Shown here: positions 5,742 through 12,369 of the stretch, in pieces | Layout of the letters: every line of letters begins with the position of its first letter | Position numbering within the stretch: position 1 is the first letter of the stretch | Notes under the pieces: generated by a model | Told to the model about the DNA's origin: nothing | Database searches by the model: none | The model's input: only the letters and a program-made list of their open reading frames with translations | From: Fimbriimonadaceae bacterium | GTDB lineage: Bacteria > Armatimonadota > Fimbriimonadia > Fimbriimonadales > Fimbriimonadaceae | NCBI GenBank assembly: GCA_020849075.1 | Contig: JADLGZ010000168.1 | Span: 1 to 12,369, forward strand | DNA length: 12,369 nucleotides | Reading direction: 5' to 3' | Program-made: the position numbers and the translations under genes

Positions 5742-7163
5742 GTGAGTTTACGGATAAACACCAATATCACGGCCTTGAGCGCCTTGCGCAGCCTCAACAA
5801 TACGACAGAGGCGATGAGCCGACAGATTTCGCGCCTGAGCACAGGTCTGCGGATCAACAACGCCGCCGATGACCCGGCCGGCTTGATTATCAGCGAGAAC
5901 CTACGAACTCAGATGCTCGGCATTGACCAAGCCACTCGAAACGCCCAGGACGCGGTGAATATGACCAAGACGGCGGAGGCCGCCTTGGAGGAGATTCAGA
6001 ATCTGATCCGCAACATGCGGGGTATTGCTGTGCACTCGGCGAACACCGGCGTGGTGGATGCCAGCATGCTTCAGGCGAACCAAGCTCAGATCCGCAATGC
6101 GATCCAGTCTATTGACCGTATTGCCTCGCAGACCAGTTGGGGAACCCGGAAGCTCCTCGATGGTTCAGCCGGTGCTCAAGCCAATATTACCAATGGCGCG
6201 GCCGTCGGTTCGATCTTTGTGGGTGGCACTTTCAATGGTGAGACGGTGACTTCCGGTGCGATCACGATAGATCGCGTTACGGCTGCCGAGCGGGCCAGTG
6301 TGACGTTAGGTAATAACTTTGGCTCGACCGCTTCCATCGTCACGACGCCCGGCGCGTTTGTGATCAACGGGTTCAGTTTCAGCACGGATGGTAGCGAGTC
6401 GGTTCAATCGGTGCTCACCAAGATCAATGCGATGTCGGGAACGACCGGAGTGACGGCTCAGTTCGCGGGAGGTTCGATCTCCCTGACCGCCAATGAGTAC
6501 GGATCTGCACACGCGGTGAACTTCTTTGACCCATCTAATGTTCTTCACACCTCCAATAGCGCGACCGATACGGGCGTGGACGCGGTGTTTAATGTTTCGA
6601 TGAACACGACCAATGGGGTTCAGACCGTGCCGGTTACGGGGCAAGGCCTCCGCCTAATGGACGGCTTTGGCAATATCATTTTGCTGACGGAGCAGGGGAA
6701 TGCGACAGCCGGCGTCCAATCTATTGGAATGATGACGGCGGGCGCGGTGAACTTCCACATTGGCGCGGGAGCGAACCAGTCGGTAGCTTTTTCGATGCCG
6801 AATGTGTACGCAAATCGTATGGGGACGGGCGTGATCGCCGGGAAAGACCTCTCAACGATTGATGTGACCACCCAAGTGGGTGCGCAGCAGGCGATTCAGA
6901 TCGTTGACGCGGCGGTTTCCCAGTTGGCCCAGTGGCGGGGTGACATTGGGGCGTTTCAGGTCAACTTTTTGGATTCGACCATTCGATCTCTAGGCGTGGA
7001 GAAGGAGAACTTGGCGGCTTCCGAGAGTCAGATTCGTGACGCGGACATCGCGCAGGAGATGACGAGCTACACGAAGTACCAAATTTTGCAGCAGAGCGGT
7101 ATGGCCATGTTGGCGCAAGCCAATCATGCCCCTACAAATGTTCTGCAATTACTCCAACAATAG
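5742..7163 (+). CDS. fliC: flagellin
   Basis: A 473-residue flagellar filament protein, exported through the flagellar export system. It is read from GTG at 5742-5744, because SLRINTNITALSALRSLNNT is the usual flagellin N-terminus. GGAG at 5732-5735 is a fitting ribosome binding site. The frame is open to 5658, but an extra 28 residues before the N-terminal helix would be unusual. The N-terminal D0/D1 coil (about 1-140) includes RLSTGLRINNAADDPAGL. Residues about 205-260 look like a flagellin IN motif (FVINGFSFS, then LTKINAMSGTTGVTA). The C-terminal D1/D0 part (about 380-473) includes ESQIRDADIAQEMTSYTK and ends NVLQLLQQ. The gene stands alone; no other flagellar gene is in the window. The GCCGATAA upstream and terminator downstream make it monocistronic. 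Confidence 0.95.
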   Translation: MSLRINTNITALSALRSLNNTTEAMSRQISRLSTGLRINNAADDPAGLIISENLRTQMLGIDQATRNAQDAVNMTKTAEAALEEIQNLIRNMRGIAVHSANTGVVDASMLQANQAQIRNAIQSIDRIASQTSWGTRKLLDGSAGAQANITNGAAVGSIFVGGTFNGETVTSGAITIDRVTAAERASVTLGNNFGSTASIVTTPGAFVINGFSFSTDGSESVQSVLTKINAMSGTTGVTAQFAGGSISLTANEYGSAHAVNFFDPSNVLHTSNSATDTGVDAVFNVSMNTTNGVQTVPVTGQGLRLMDGFGNIILLTEQGNATAGVQSIGMMTAGAVNFHIGAGANQSVAFSMPNVYANRMGTGVIAGKDLSTIDVTTQVGAQQAIQIVDAAVSQLAQWRGDIGAFQVNFLDSTIRSLGVEKENLAASESQIRDADIAQEMTSYTKYQILQQSGMAMLAQANHAPTNVLQLLQQ

Positions 7164-7166
7164 TTA

Positions 7167-7186
7167 TGGCGCTGACGAGAGCGCCA
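7167..7186 (+). other. short hairpin directly after flagellin
   Basis: TGGCGCT (7167-7173) and AGCGCCA (7180-7186) form a perfect 7-bp stem with loop GACGAG, starting 4 nt after the flagellin stop. It has no T-tract. It could protect the mRNA 3' end or sit before the real terminator; this is inference. Confidence 0.5.
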
Positions 7187-7213
7187 GGAAGCACTGATAA
7201 GTTCAAAGTTGTA

Positions 7214-7244
7214 GGCGCGGTCATGTTGGCCGCGCCATTTTTTT
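7214..7244 (+). terminator. strong rho-independent terminator of flagellin
   Basis: GGCGCGG (7214-7220) pairs with CCGCGCC (7230-7236). The stem can be extended by T-G, C-G and A-T to about 10 bp with a 3-nt loop, then a T7 run at 7238-7244. The last T is also the first base of the convergent pseudopilin's stop (TCA on this strand, 7244-7246). Confidence 0.85.
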
Positions 7245-8020
7245 CAATCGCAGAGGGAATACCAGGTGCCGGTCCAGGCGTTCGGATCATTACTGGCCTC
7301 GCCAGACTTTCGGCCTTCGGGGTTCACGCGTTGCTCGTCAAACTTGCCCGCATTGGTGGTGGACCGGGCACTCCCATCGGCGAAGATGACGGTACCGCCG
7401 ACGGGGCTCCAGCGTCGGAAATAATCACCCGGGGGCGGACAATCGTAGCCGTAGCGGTCGCAGGCTGTTGCTAGGATAGACCGCGAGAAGAAGGGCATCA
7501 TTTCGGTGCGCATCATCCGGGTGTTGCTGGGGTCTTCCATGCTCCCAAGGGTCGTTGGGCGGCTGAAGTTAAGAACGGTCGCATTCTGGATGGAGTAATT
7601 CTGCACGACGCTGAACACGCAACTGGTGAATCGGTAGCTCGTGCCATAGGCGGCGAAATAGGTGGGTTTGCCTCTGAGCCAGGCGGGCAGGCTGGAGCGG
7701 TTTAGATAGGGGCCGCCGGCGTCGGTGGGGCTACTGAAAATCTCCTTGTTCTTGGCATAGGGGAGTACCCAGACCTCGACGCCTCGATGCAGGGGGCCGG
7801 GTGGGTTGATCTCGTCGTAAGCCGAGAAGATGGGCATCCCGTCGTCATGATCGCTGGTGTACATCATGGTGGCCATGCCGATTTGGCGGCCATTGCTGAT
7901 GCAAGCGGTGCGTTTGGCTGCCTCGCGGGCTTGGGCAAACACGGGAAAGAGGATCGCGGCGAGGATGGCGATGATCGCGATCACGACGAGGAGTTCGATG
8001 AGGGTGAAGGCTCGTTTCAT
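7244..8020 (-). CDS. type II/IV pseudopilin with H-X9-DG-type C-terminus
   Basis: A 258-residue pseudopilin. The N-terminus MKRAFTLIELLVVIAIIAIL is a class III prepilin signal. The prepilin peptidase would cut A4/F5 (Ala instead of Gly at -1), with E9 as the conserved +5 residue. The next stretch AILFPVFAQAREAAKRTAC is typical of armatimonad and planctomycete pseudopilins. Residues about 60-200 are poorly conserved with several Cys. Near the end, SPVGGTVIFADGSAR (205-219) matches the H-X9-DG motif, but Ser205 stands where the His is expected. The DG (215-216) is kept. The start is the ATG at 8018-8020. It lies behind a TPP riboswitch (8075-8166) and is convergent with flagellin, almost sharing its terminator. 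A short GspE-type ATPase is 4.5 kb away on the same strand. Confidence 0.93.
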   Translation of the reverse strand: MKRAFTLIELLVVIAIIAILAAILFPVFAQAREAAKRTACISNGRQIGMATMMYTSDHDDGMPIFSAYDEINPPGPLHRGVEVWVLPYAKNKEIFSSPTDAGGPYLNRSSLPAWLRGKPTYFAAYGTSYRFTSCVFSVVQNYSIQNATVLNFSRPTTLGSMEDPSNTRMMRTEMMPFFSRSILATACDRYGYDCPPPGDYFRRWSPVGGTVIFADGSARSTTNAGKFDEQRVNPEGRKSGEASNDPNAWTGTWYSLCD

Positions 8021-8073
8021 GGTTCTATTGGAAAGCCACCCACGCTTTGTTGGCGGAGGTGGCGGGAACCACG
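8018..8073 (-). promoter_or_regulatory. candidate start-codon-sequestering helix (expression platform)
   Basis: On the minus strand CGTGGTTC (plus 8066-8073) can pair with GAACCATG (plus 8018-8025): seven Watson-Crick pairs and one G-U, covering the pseudopilin's start codon. Inside this loop GCCACC and GGTGGC form a further 6-bp stem. The left arm begins one base after the riboswitch P1 helix. No Shine-Dalgarno is visible. The helix is seen in sequence; its link to ligand binding is inference. Confidence 0.5.
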
Positions 8074-8074
8074 A

Positions 8075-8166
8075 CCGCAGTGCCTACGCCGGTATGAGCC
8101 GGATCAGGTCCAAGGGTCCGCAGAATGATCTCTGCATCTCAGCCGCCTTCGCGACACCCCTTGCGG
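8075..8166 (-). promoter_or_regulatory. TPP (thiamine pyrophosphate) riboswitch aptamer
   Basis: Read on the minus strand the 92 nt contain every conserved part of the THI-box aptamer. P1 is CCGCA (8162-8166) with TGCGG (8075-8079). P2 is GGGGTG (8155-8160) with ACCC (8114-8117). P3 is CGC-gaag-GCG, then the conserved CTGAGA (8137-8142) and a variable stem GCAGA/TCTGC. ACCTGATCC (8101-8109) is followed by a P5 stem CCGG-ctcata-CCGG (8099-8102 and 8089-8092) and GCGTAGG (8083-8089). TPP binding normally lowers expression of the gene behind it. It lies between the hydroxylase stop (8204) and the pseudopilin start (8020). No thiamine gene is visible. It could be covered by Rfam RF00059. Confidence 0.93.
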
Positions 8167-8203
8167 ATTGCTTTCTATTGTCAGCATACCGCGAGAGACG
8201 GGG

Positions 8204-9172
8204 TTAGCTACCGCGCTTAAAGAGCTTGAAGAAGGATTGCTCGATTTTGCGACTGGACTTATAGAGCTTTGGCTGGAGCTTGTCGAGAGCACTAACCGGC
8301 CATCGGGGTTTGGGGATGGCGGCGTCGGAATAGTTCACCTGAGCCTTGTTTAGGGGCATTCGCATCGGGCGATGATGGGTGCGGAAGAGATAGTCCCAGA
8401 CGGCCCATCCCCAGAAGCCGACGACCGCCTGATTGGTGATGGGTCGCCAGTGGTGCATCAGGTGGAAGCCATAGATATGGCGGACGATACCTCCCCAAAG
8501 CCGATGTTCCATCGCGGGCTTCCAGTAGCGTTCGTAGGGAAGGTGCAATAGAGCGTGCCAAATCTCATACGCCGCATAGGCGAATGTTGAGCAGATGAGC
8601 ATGGAGATGATCACGGGCTGGGACGGGAAGGCCCACTTGATGGGAACCGCGATGAGGCCGACAAAGATCAGGAAGAACACGCTGATGGCGAAGGGCGGGA
8701 ACTGCATAGATTCCTCCTGATGCTCATGCTCGATGGGATAGTCACTCTGCACTTCGACCATCTTCTCAGGTTCCTTCTTCGAGACCGGAGCCTTGACATT
8801 GGTTAGACCATGATGATCATCGTGGCACTGGTGCATGATGCCCAAGAAGGGAAGCACCGACGAGTGAAGCAAATAGCGGTGGTAGAGGAACTCGAACAAA
8901 CTGAGGGGGATGCCGAATGCAAAGGTCCACGCCAGTAGCAACCCAGGTTGGGCGAGTTCGCTCTTGAATTGGTCGGGTCGAAGCCAGTAGAACAAGCCAA
9001 TGGCGGCGGCCAGTTGGGCCCCCGTGATCAGAAAGAATGGTAGGAAATTGAATCGACCCGTGGCAAGCTCATGGTCATGGTCGTGCTGATGTTCTTCCAG
9101 CAGTTCCTCAAACGTGAGGATGTCGGCCTTGTCTTCCTTTAGGCCTTTGTCGAGGAGATCTTCCGTGAGCAC
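8204..9172 (-). CDS. fatty acid hydroxylase / sterol desaturase family membrane protein
   Basis: A 322-residue integral membrane protein with the three histidine boxes of the fatty-acid-hydroxylase superfamily, a non-heme di-iron site. The boxes are H98-RYLL-H103, H117-DD-HH (114-121, HQCHDDHH), and H237-LM-HH (237-241), plus H206 and H210. About four to five hydrophobic segments are visible (about 43-63, 78-97, 162-178, 187-203 and 247-260). The N-terminal 40 residues are acidic with a histidine run (EEHQHDHDHE, 26-35), unusual for the family and possibly metal-binding. The substrate is unknown (fatty acid, sterol or hopanoid-like). The start is GTG at 9170-9172, 34 nt after the RmlD-type gene, with no clear Shine-Dalgarno. 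The 183 nt downstream of its TAA hold the TPP riboswitch. Confidence 0.88.
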   Translation of the reverse strand: MLTEDLLDKGLKEDKADILTFEELLEEHQHDHDHELATGRFNFLPFFLITGAQLAAAIGLFYWLRPDQFKSELAQPGLLLAWTFAFGIPLSLFEFLYHRYLLHSSVLPFLGIMHQCHDDHHGLTNVKAPVSKKEPEKMVEVQSDYPIEHEHQEESMQFPPFAISVFFLIFVGLIAVPIKWAFPSQPVIISMLICSTFAYAAYEIWHALLHLPYERYWKPAMEHRLWGGIVRHIYGFHLMHHWRPITNQAVVGFWGWAVWDYLFRTHHRPMRMPLNKAQVNYSDAAIPKPRWPVSALDKLQPKLYKSSRKIEQSFFKLFKRGS

Positions 9173-9206
9173 GAGTGCACCAACAATACCAGCTTGACTT
9201 GCCGGA

Positions 9207-10052
9207 TTACCCAGATCGGGCGAAATAGTGATCTAAGGCGCGAGAAAGAGGTGGCATGGGGCCAAGACAGGCGGAGAGCTTGCCTGAATCAAGGGCAGAG
9301 TACACGGGGCGCCGGGCGGCGGTCGGGTATTCGGCGGTGGTGATGGGCCGACGTAGTCCCTGGGCGTTGGGCATACGCTCTTGAATCTGGCGGGCCAACT
9401 CGAACCAGGTCATCACCTCGGGCCCAGCGGCGTGAAAGAGGTCCGGCGGGGGATTTCTCTCGATCAGGTCAAGGGCCTTCTCGGCGAGGAAGGGGGCATA
9501 GGTCGGGGTCCCGGTCTGGTCATTGACGATGCCGAGATCGTCATCCCTGCGGTTCGCCATGGTCCGAAGGAAATTCTTGCCGTGGGGGCCAATGACCCAA
9601 CTGGTGCGGAGAATCCACGCTTGGGCACCGGAATCGTGGACGGCCTCCTCTCCTTGAAGTTTTGAGTTCCCATAGACTCCGATTGGACAGACCGGATCAT
9701 CTTCAGTGTAGGGGGTTGTTGCATCGCCATCAAAGACGTAGTCGGTGCTGAAGTGGAGGAGTTTGACTCCCGACATGGCGCAGGCTCGGGCCAGATAACC
9801 CACGCCTAAGCCATTGGCAGCATAGGCGAGGTCGGGCTCTTCTTCGGCCTTATCAACCGCGGTGTAGGCCGCGCAATTGATGACGATGTCTAGGTCGCCA
9901 AACTCGCCGGCGACGATGCGCCCACTGCAGACCGGATCTGAGAGATCAAACTCGGAACGCGGCAAGGCGGTGACTTCGTGGTGCCGATGGTGCGCGAGAC
10001 TCGTGATCTCGGTCCCGAGCATTCCGGTGGCGCCAGTGATCAAGATCTTCAT
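9207..10052 (-). CDS. rfbD: dTDP-4-dehydrorhamnose reductase (RmlD/RfbD)
   Basis: A 281-residue short-chain dehydrogenase of the RmlD type, which reduces dTDP-4-dehydro-L-rhamnose to dTDP-L-rhamnose with NAD(P)H, the last step of dTDP-rhamnose synthesis. Visible motifs: Rossmann GATGMLG (7-13), INCAAYTAVDKAEEE (58-72, typical of the family), FSTDYVFDG (101-109) holding T103, and the Y127-x3-K131 catalytic pair. The substrate part has GIVNDQTGTPTY (174-185). Length matches the family. The ATG at 10050-10052 overlaps the stop of the M1 peptidase by four bases (ATGA), so translation is coupled. rmlA, rmlB and rmlC are not in the window, so this gene is separated from the usual cluster. Rhamnose is commonly used on surface polysaccharides. 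Confidence 0.93.
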   Translation of the reverse strand: MKILITGATGMLGTEITSLAHHRHHEVTALPRSEFDLSDPVCSGRIVAGEFGDLDIVINCAAYTAVDKAEEEPDLAYAANGLGVGYLARACAMSGVKLLHFSTDYVFDGDATTPYTEDDPVCPIGVYGNSKLQGEEAVHDSGAQAWILRTSWVIGPHGKNFLRTMANRRDDDLGIVNDQTGTPTYAPFLAEKALDLIERNPPPDLFHAAGPEVMTWFELARQIQERMPNAQGLRRPITTAEYPTAARRPVYSALDSGKLSACLGPMPPLSRALDHYFARSG

Positions 10053-12265
10053 TGGCTGTCAATCAGATCGAAATGCAATTCTCCGCTTCGGCTGGGCATT
10101 CTCGTAGCGGCTCTGGGGCGGCCGAGGTCATCGAAAAGTACCGCATTGGCGAGGCCAAACTTTGGATTCAATCGGACCTTGCCGAACATGACGACGCATC
10201 GCTGATTGTCGGGTAACTCAACCACCCCTGCGAAACCCCCGGCGTTCATGTCCACGGACTGACCGCGCCATACGATCCGAGAGCCTTGTACGACGGGCGG
10301 GTTGGGTATCTGGCGAACGAGGGCGGCAAACTCAGGGCTCCTTCGGGGGTCGGCGATTAGGACCTGACGGTTCAAGCTTGCTGGGAGCGTGGGGCCCGTG
10401 GAGCGTACCGGTCGTCCGAGGAGAGAAGTAGCCATGGCTTCGTCTCCTTCTCGCACCCAAATCCTCGCCTGCATTGACCGACTCAGGCTGGGCGGGAAGG
10501 AGGCTGAGTCAATGCTTCGCATGATGCGGTGCCAAGGATCAAAGGTGATCGCCTTTGGCTTGAACGGAACCTGAATGCGCAGGGTTTCGCTGGACTTTCC
10601 ACTGGAGAGGGGTAGCTTGACGAATTGCCATTCGCCGTCCGTCCCTTCGACAAGGGCCTCCATCCGTAACCGATAGGGCGCGCTCGTAAAGCGGAGGGTG
10701 CCGCTACATTCCCAGTCGGCTTTGCCTTCACTCATGCCGACATCCGTGACTTCAAACTCGGCAAAGCCGGGACGACGGAGCCACTGATCGAAGAACCAGC
10801 GCAGGTCCCGTTTGGCAATGCGGAGGACGATACGTTCGAAATCTTCCCATTCTCCCGTTGATCCTCGTGGTTGTTCGCGCAGCCAGTGCTGGATTGCAGT
10901 TCGCATGACGTCCTCGCCCAGTTCTTGTTCGAGTAGATCAAGGACGAGGCCGCCCCGCCCGTATCCAATCGCCGAGGCTGAACTGCCCGTGTCGGCACCC
11001 GCACTGATTGCAGGCTGGGCCTTGAAAGCAGGAATCCCGATGGGAATGTCGGAGAAAGCTAGACGCAGGTCGGTCCGATTGCCGGATACGCCTTCGCGGT
11101 AGTAGTAGTTTTCGCAGAAGCTGGCGAAACTTTCGTTCCAGAGGGAGCGGAGATAGGTTTTCGGGATGACGCCGCCAAAGAAAGTGTGTCCGGTTTCGTG
11201 GGGGTCAATATCGGGGAGCCAACCCTTTGGGTAAGTCGCATAGGAGTAGGCCTCTAGTGCGCCGCCGACCATTCGAGCGGAGACCAATGAACCCCAACTA
11301 GGATAGGGCCAAGGCAGGAGCTTGTTGTAAAAGCCAATGATGCCAGCATTGATCTCGTTTTGCAGGCTCAACTCCTCCGGTTTGAGATCAATGCCGCCTG
11401 TCCAGAAAGTGATGTGGCCCACCTTTTGTGAGCGGATTGTGTACTTGCCGCTGGCGGCAGACAGCACCGAGATCGGGAGCGGATTGTGCCATACCGTCAC
11501 ACGCTTGCCGGACTCGATGACCTCCTTTTGCTTCATGCCGTGGCTGATGCTACGCCAGTCGGGGGGGCTGATGATTGTAGTGTCGGAGGTTGAGGCTTGG
11601 CGGGCGAGGGATGGCCACCAGCACGCTCCTGCGAGCATCATTTCATCGCTTCGCATTTTGCCGTCTAGTTCGGGGTCGGCGAGGATCGCTTCGTAGGTGA
11701 ACTTCAGCTTGAACTCGTTACCCTCAGGTCGAGCGATGCTGATCGTACCGGCGGCTTGATCGTATTTGACCCTCTGAGCGTTCGGTCCTGTGATGTTTTT
11801 GATCGACCATTCGGGGCCAATTCGTACTTGAAAGTAGGGTTCTTTGGGGCCGGTTGCTCGAAAGGTAGCGGTGTCTTCGATCATCACCCTGGAGGAGAGG
11901 GGCTCCATGCGAATCGTAAAGGCATGGTGGTCGAGGTGGAGTCCGAAATCATTCGCTTCCTCAATTTTCTTGCCGAGGCCCTGATTGTCCCATTCAAAGA
12001 CCTGCTCGCCGATATCCTCGCAAGTTAGGGGAGTCGAAAATACAGCAAACCGGCGATTGGAGTTCGGCTGGGCGAGTTCGTGGACGGTCCAGCCCCTGCT
12101 CCCGCCGCCATAGACGCCACCATGGCGAATGAAATCAAATGCGGTGGGCCTCAGGTCGCCAGGCTTGGCCAGAGCCAAGAGGGCACCGATGTCCCGCTTG
12201 TTGGCGAGTTCATTGAGTTTTTCTAAGGTTGCGGATTGGGGAAGGAGAATGGCGAGGAGGTCCAT
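10049..12265 (-). CDS. M1-type metallopeptidase
   Basis: A 738-residue zinc peptidase of the M1 (aminopeptidase N) type. Residues about 100-200 are a beta-rich N-terminal domain. In the catalytic domain, GGALEAYSY (334-342) stands where M1 enzymes have GxMEN. HETGH (356-360) gives the zinc ligands H356, E357 and H360, and E378 in LWNESFAS is the third. Y435 in GYGRGG is the likely catalytic Tyr. Spacing is HEXXH-x17-E rather than the usual x18. FFDQWLRRPGF (491-501) closes the M1 core, with a beta-type C-terminal region after it. The first residues (MDLLAILLPQSA) are weakly signal-like but lack a clear charge, so secretion is not certain. It reads first in a minus-strand run into the RmlD-type gene. 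A TATTAT element is 24 nt upstream. What it cleaves cannot be told from sequence. Confidence 0.92.
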   Translation of the reverse strand: MDLLAILLPQSATLEKLNELANKRDIGALLALAKPGDLRPTAFDFIRHGGVYGGGSRGWTVHELAQPNSNRRFAVFSTPLTCEDIGEQVFEWDNQGLGKKIEEANDFGLHLDHHAFTIRMEPLSSRVMIEDTATFRATGPKEPYFQVRIGPEWSIKNITGPNAQRVKYDQAAGTISIARPEGNEFKLKFTYEAILADPELDGKMRSDEMMLAGACWWPSLARQASTSDTTIISPPDWRSISHGMKQKEVIESGKRVTVWHNPLPISVLSAASGKYTIRSQKVGHITFWTGGIDLKPEELSLQNEINAGIIGFYNKLLPWPYPSWGSLVSARMVGGALEAYSYATYPKGWLPDIDPHETGHTFFGGVIPKTYLRSLWNESFASFCENYYYREGVSGNRTDLRLAFSDIPIGIPAFKAQPAISAGADTGSSASAIGYGRGGLVLDLLEQELGEDVMRTAIQHWLREQPRGSTGEWEDFERIVLRIAKRDLRWFFDQWLRRPGFAEFEVTDVGMSEGKADWECSGTLRFTSAPYRLRMEALVEGTDGEWQFVKLPLSSGKSSETLRIQVPFKPKAITFDPWHRIMRSIDSASFPPSLSRSMQARIWVREGDEAMATSLLGRPVRSTGPTLPASLNRQVLIADPRRSPEFAALVRQIPNPPVVQGSRIVWRGQSVDMNAGGFAGVVELPDNQRCVVMFGKVRLNPKFGLANAVLFDDLGRPRAATRMPSRSGELHFDLIDSQ

Positions 12266-12288
12266 GGCAAAGTGCGGCTAGCTTGCAT

Positions 12289-12295
12289 CATAATA
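12289..12295. promoter_or_regulatory. overlapping divergent -10 candidates
   Basis: CATAATA contains TATTAT on the minus strand (12290-12295, 24 nt before the peptidase ATG) and CATAAT on the plus strand (12289-12294, 12 nt before the tRNA). The 41-nt divergent spacer has no convincing -35 on either side, so both are tentative. Confidence 0.3.
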
Positions 12296-12306
12296 CTGAC
12301 TCACAC

Positions 12307-12369
12307 GGCGAGGTAGCTCAGGTGGTTAGAGCGAAGGACTCATAACCCTTAGGTCGCGGGTTCGACTCC
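12307..12369 (+). tRNA. tRNA with CAT anticodon, likely elongator tRNA-Met (3' truncated)
   Basis: Acceptor GGCGAGG (12307-12313), T8 and A9, D-stem GCTC/GAGC with loop AGGTGGTTA, anticodon stem AAGGA and loop CTCATAA (12339-12345; anticodon CAT at 12341-12343), variable AGGTC, T-stem GCGGG and T-loop TTCGA follow; the window ends inside the T-arm. The G1 start argues against the initiator. It is most like elongator tRNA-Met; an Ile tRNA with lysidine (also CAT) cannot be ruled out. The last pair of the anticodon stem (A31 with C39) is mismatched. Confidence 0.85.

Noticed and set aside
8153..8353. Open frames crossing the hydroxylase end and riboswitch on the plus strand.
   Set aside because: The region is explained by the aptamer and the hydroxylase C-terminus; the translations look like no protein family.
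1..12369. CRISPR arrays, insertion sequences, integrases and long direct repeats.
   Set aside because: None seen. The only strong repeats are the dockerin coding repeats and the hairpins listed.

Overview
The window looks like chromosomal DNA of a GC-rich bacterium, most likely Armatimonadota of the Fimbriimonadia type. This is inferred from a pseudopilin with the AILFPVFAQAREAAK-type N-terminus, secreted proteins ending in dockerin-type repeats, and a short GspE-type ATPase. I had no database search, so the taxonomy is an inference.

Left edge (1-991, plus strand): the tail of one gene and three tightly packed small genes with phage head/tail-module character (overlapping stops and starts, TTG and GTG starts). 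They end exactly against the chromosome: the last one and the convergent DinB-like gene share a CTAG palindrome containing both stop codons.

988-4231 (minus strand) is a compact run read right to left: a secreted dockerin protein, a half-size TauE/SafE permease, a short GspE/PilB-type ATPase and a DinB-like protein. Gaps are 22 nt, a 4-nt overlap and 7 nt. A hairpin terminator at 4277-4306 separates this run from a second, paralogous dockerin protein (4339-5523, minus). Divergent from that is a flagellin gene (5742-7163, plus) preceded by a perfect GCCGATAA sigma-28-type -10 element and followed by a strong terminator.

7244-12265 (minus strand), read right to left: an M1-type metallopeptidase, an RmlD-type dTDP-4-dehydrorhamnose reductase (4-nt overlap), a membrane fatty-acid-hydroxylase/sterol-desaturase-family protein, then a 183-nt gap and a pseudopilin with a type IV prepilin N-terminus. 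The gap holds a complete TPP (thiamine pyrophosphate) riboswitch aptamer pointing at the pseudopilin. Just after it, an 8-bp helix can form that buries the pseudopilin's start codon. A vitamin riboswitch in front of a pseudopilin with no thiamine gene in sight is the most interesting feature here. The window ends inside a tRNA with a CAT anticodon.

Themes: surface and secretion functions (pseudopilin, secretion/pilus ATPase, flagellin, two dockerin proteins, dTDP-sugar synthesis) interleaved with a phage-like remnant. No CRISPR array, insertion sequence or rRNA was seen.
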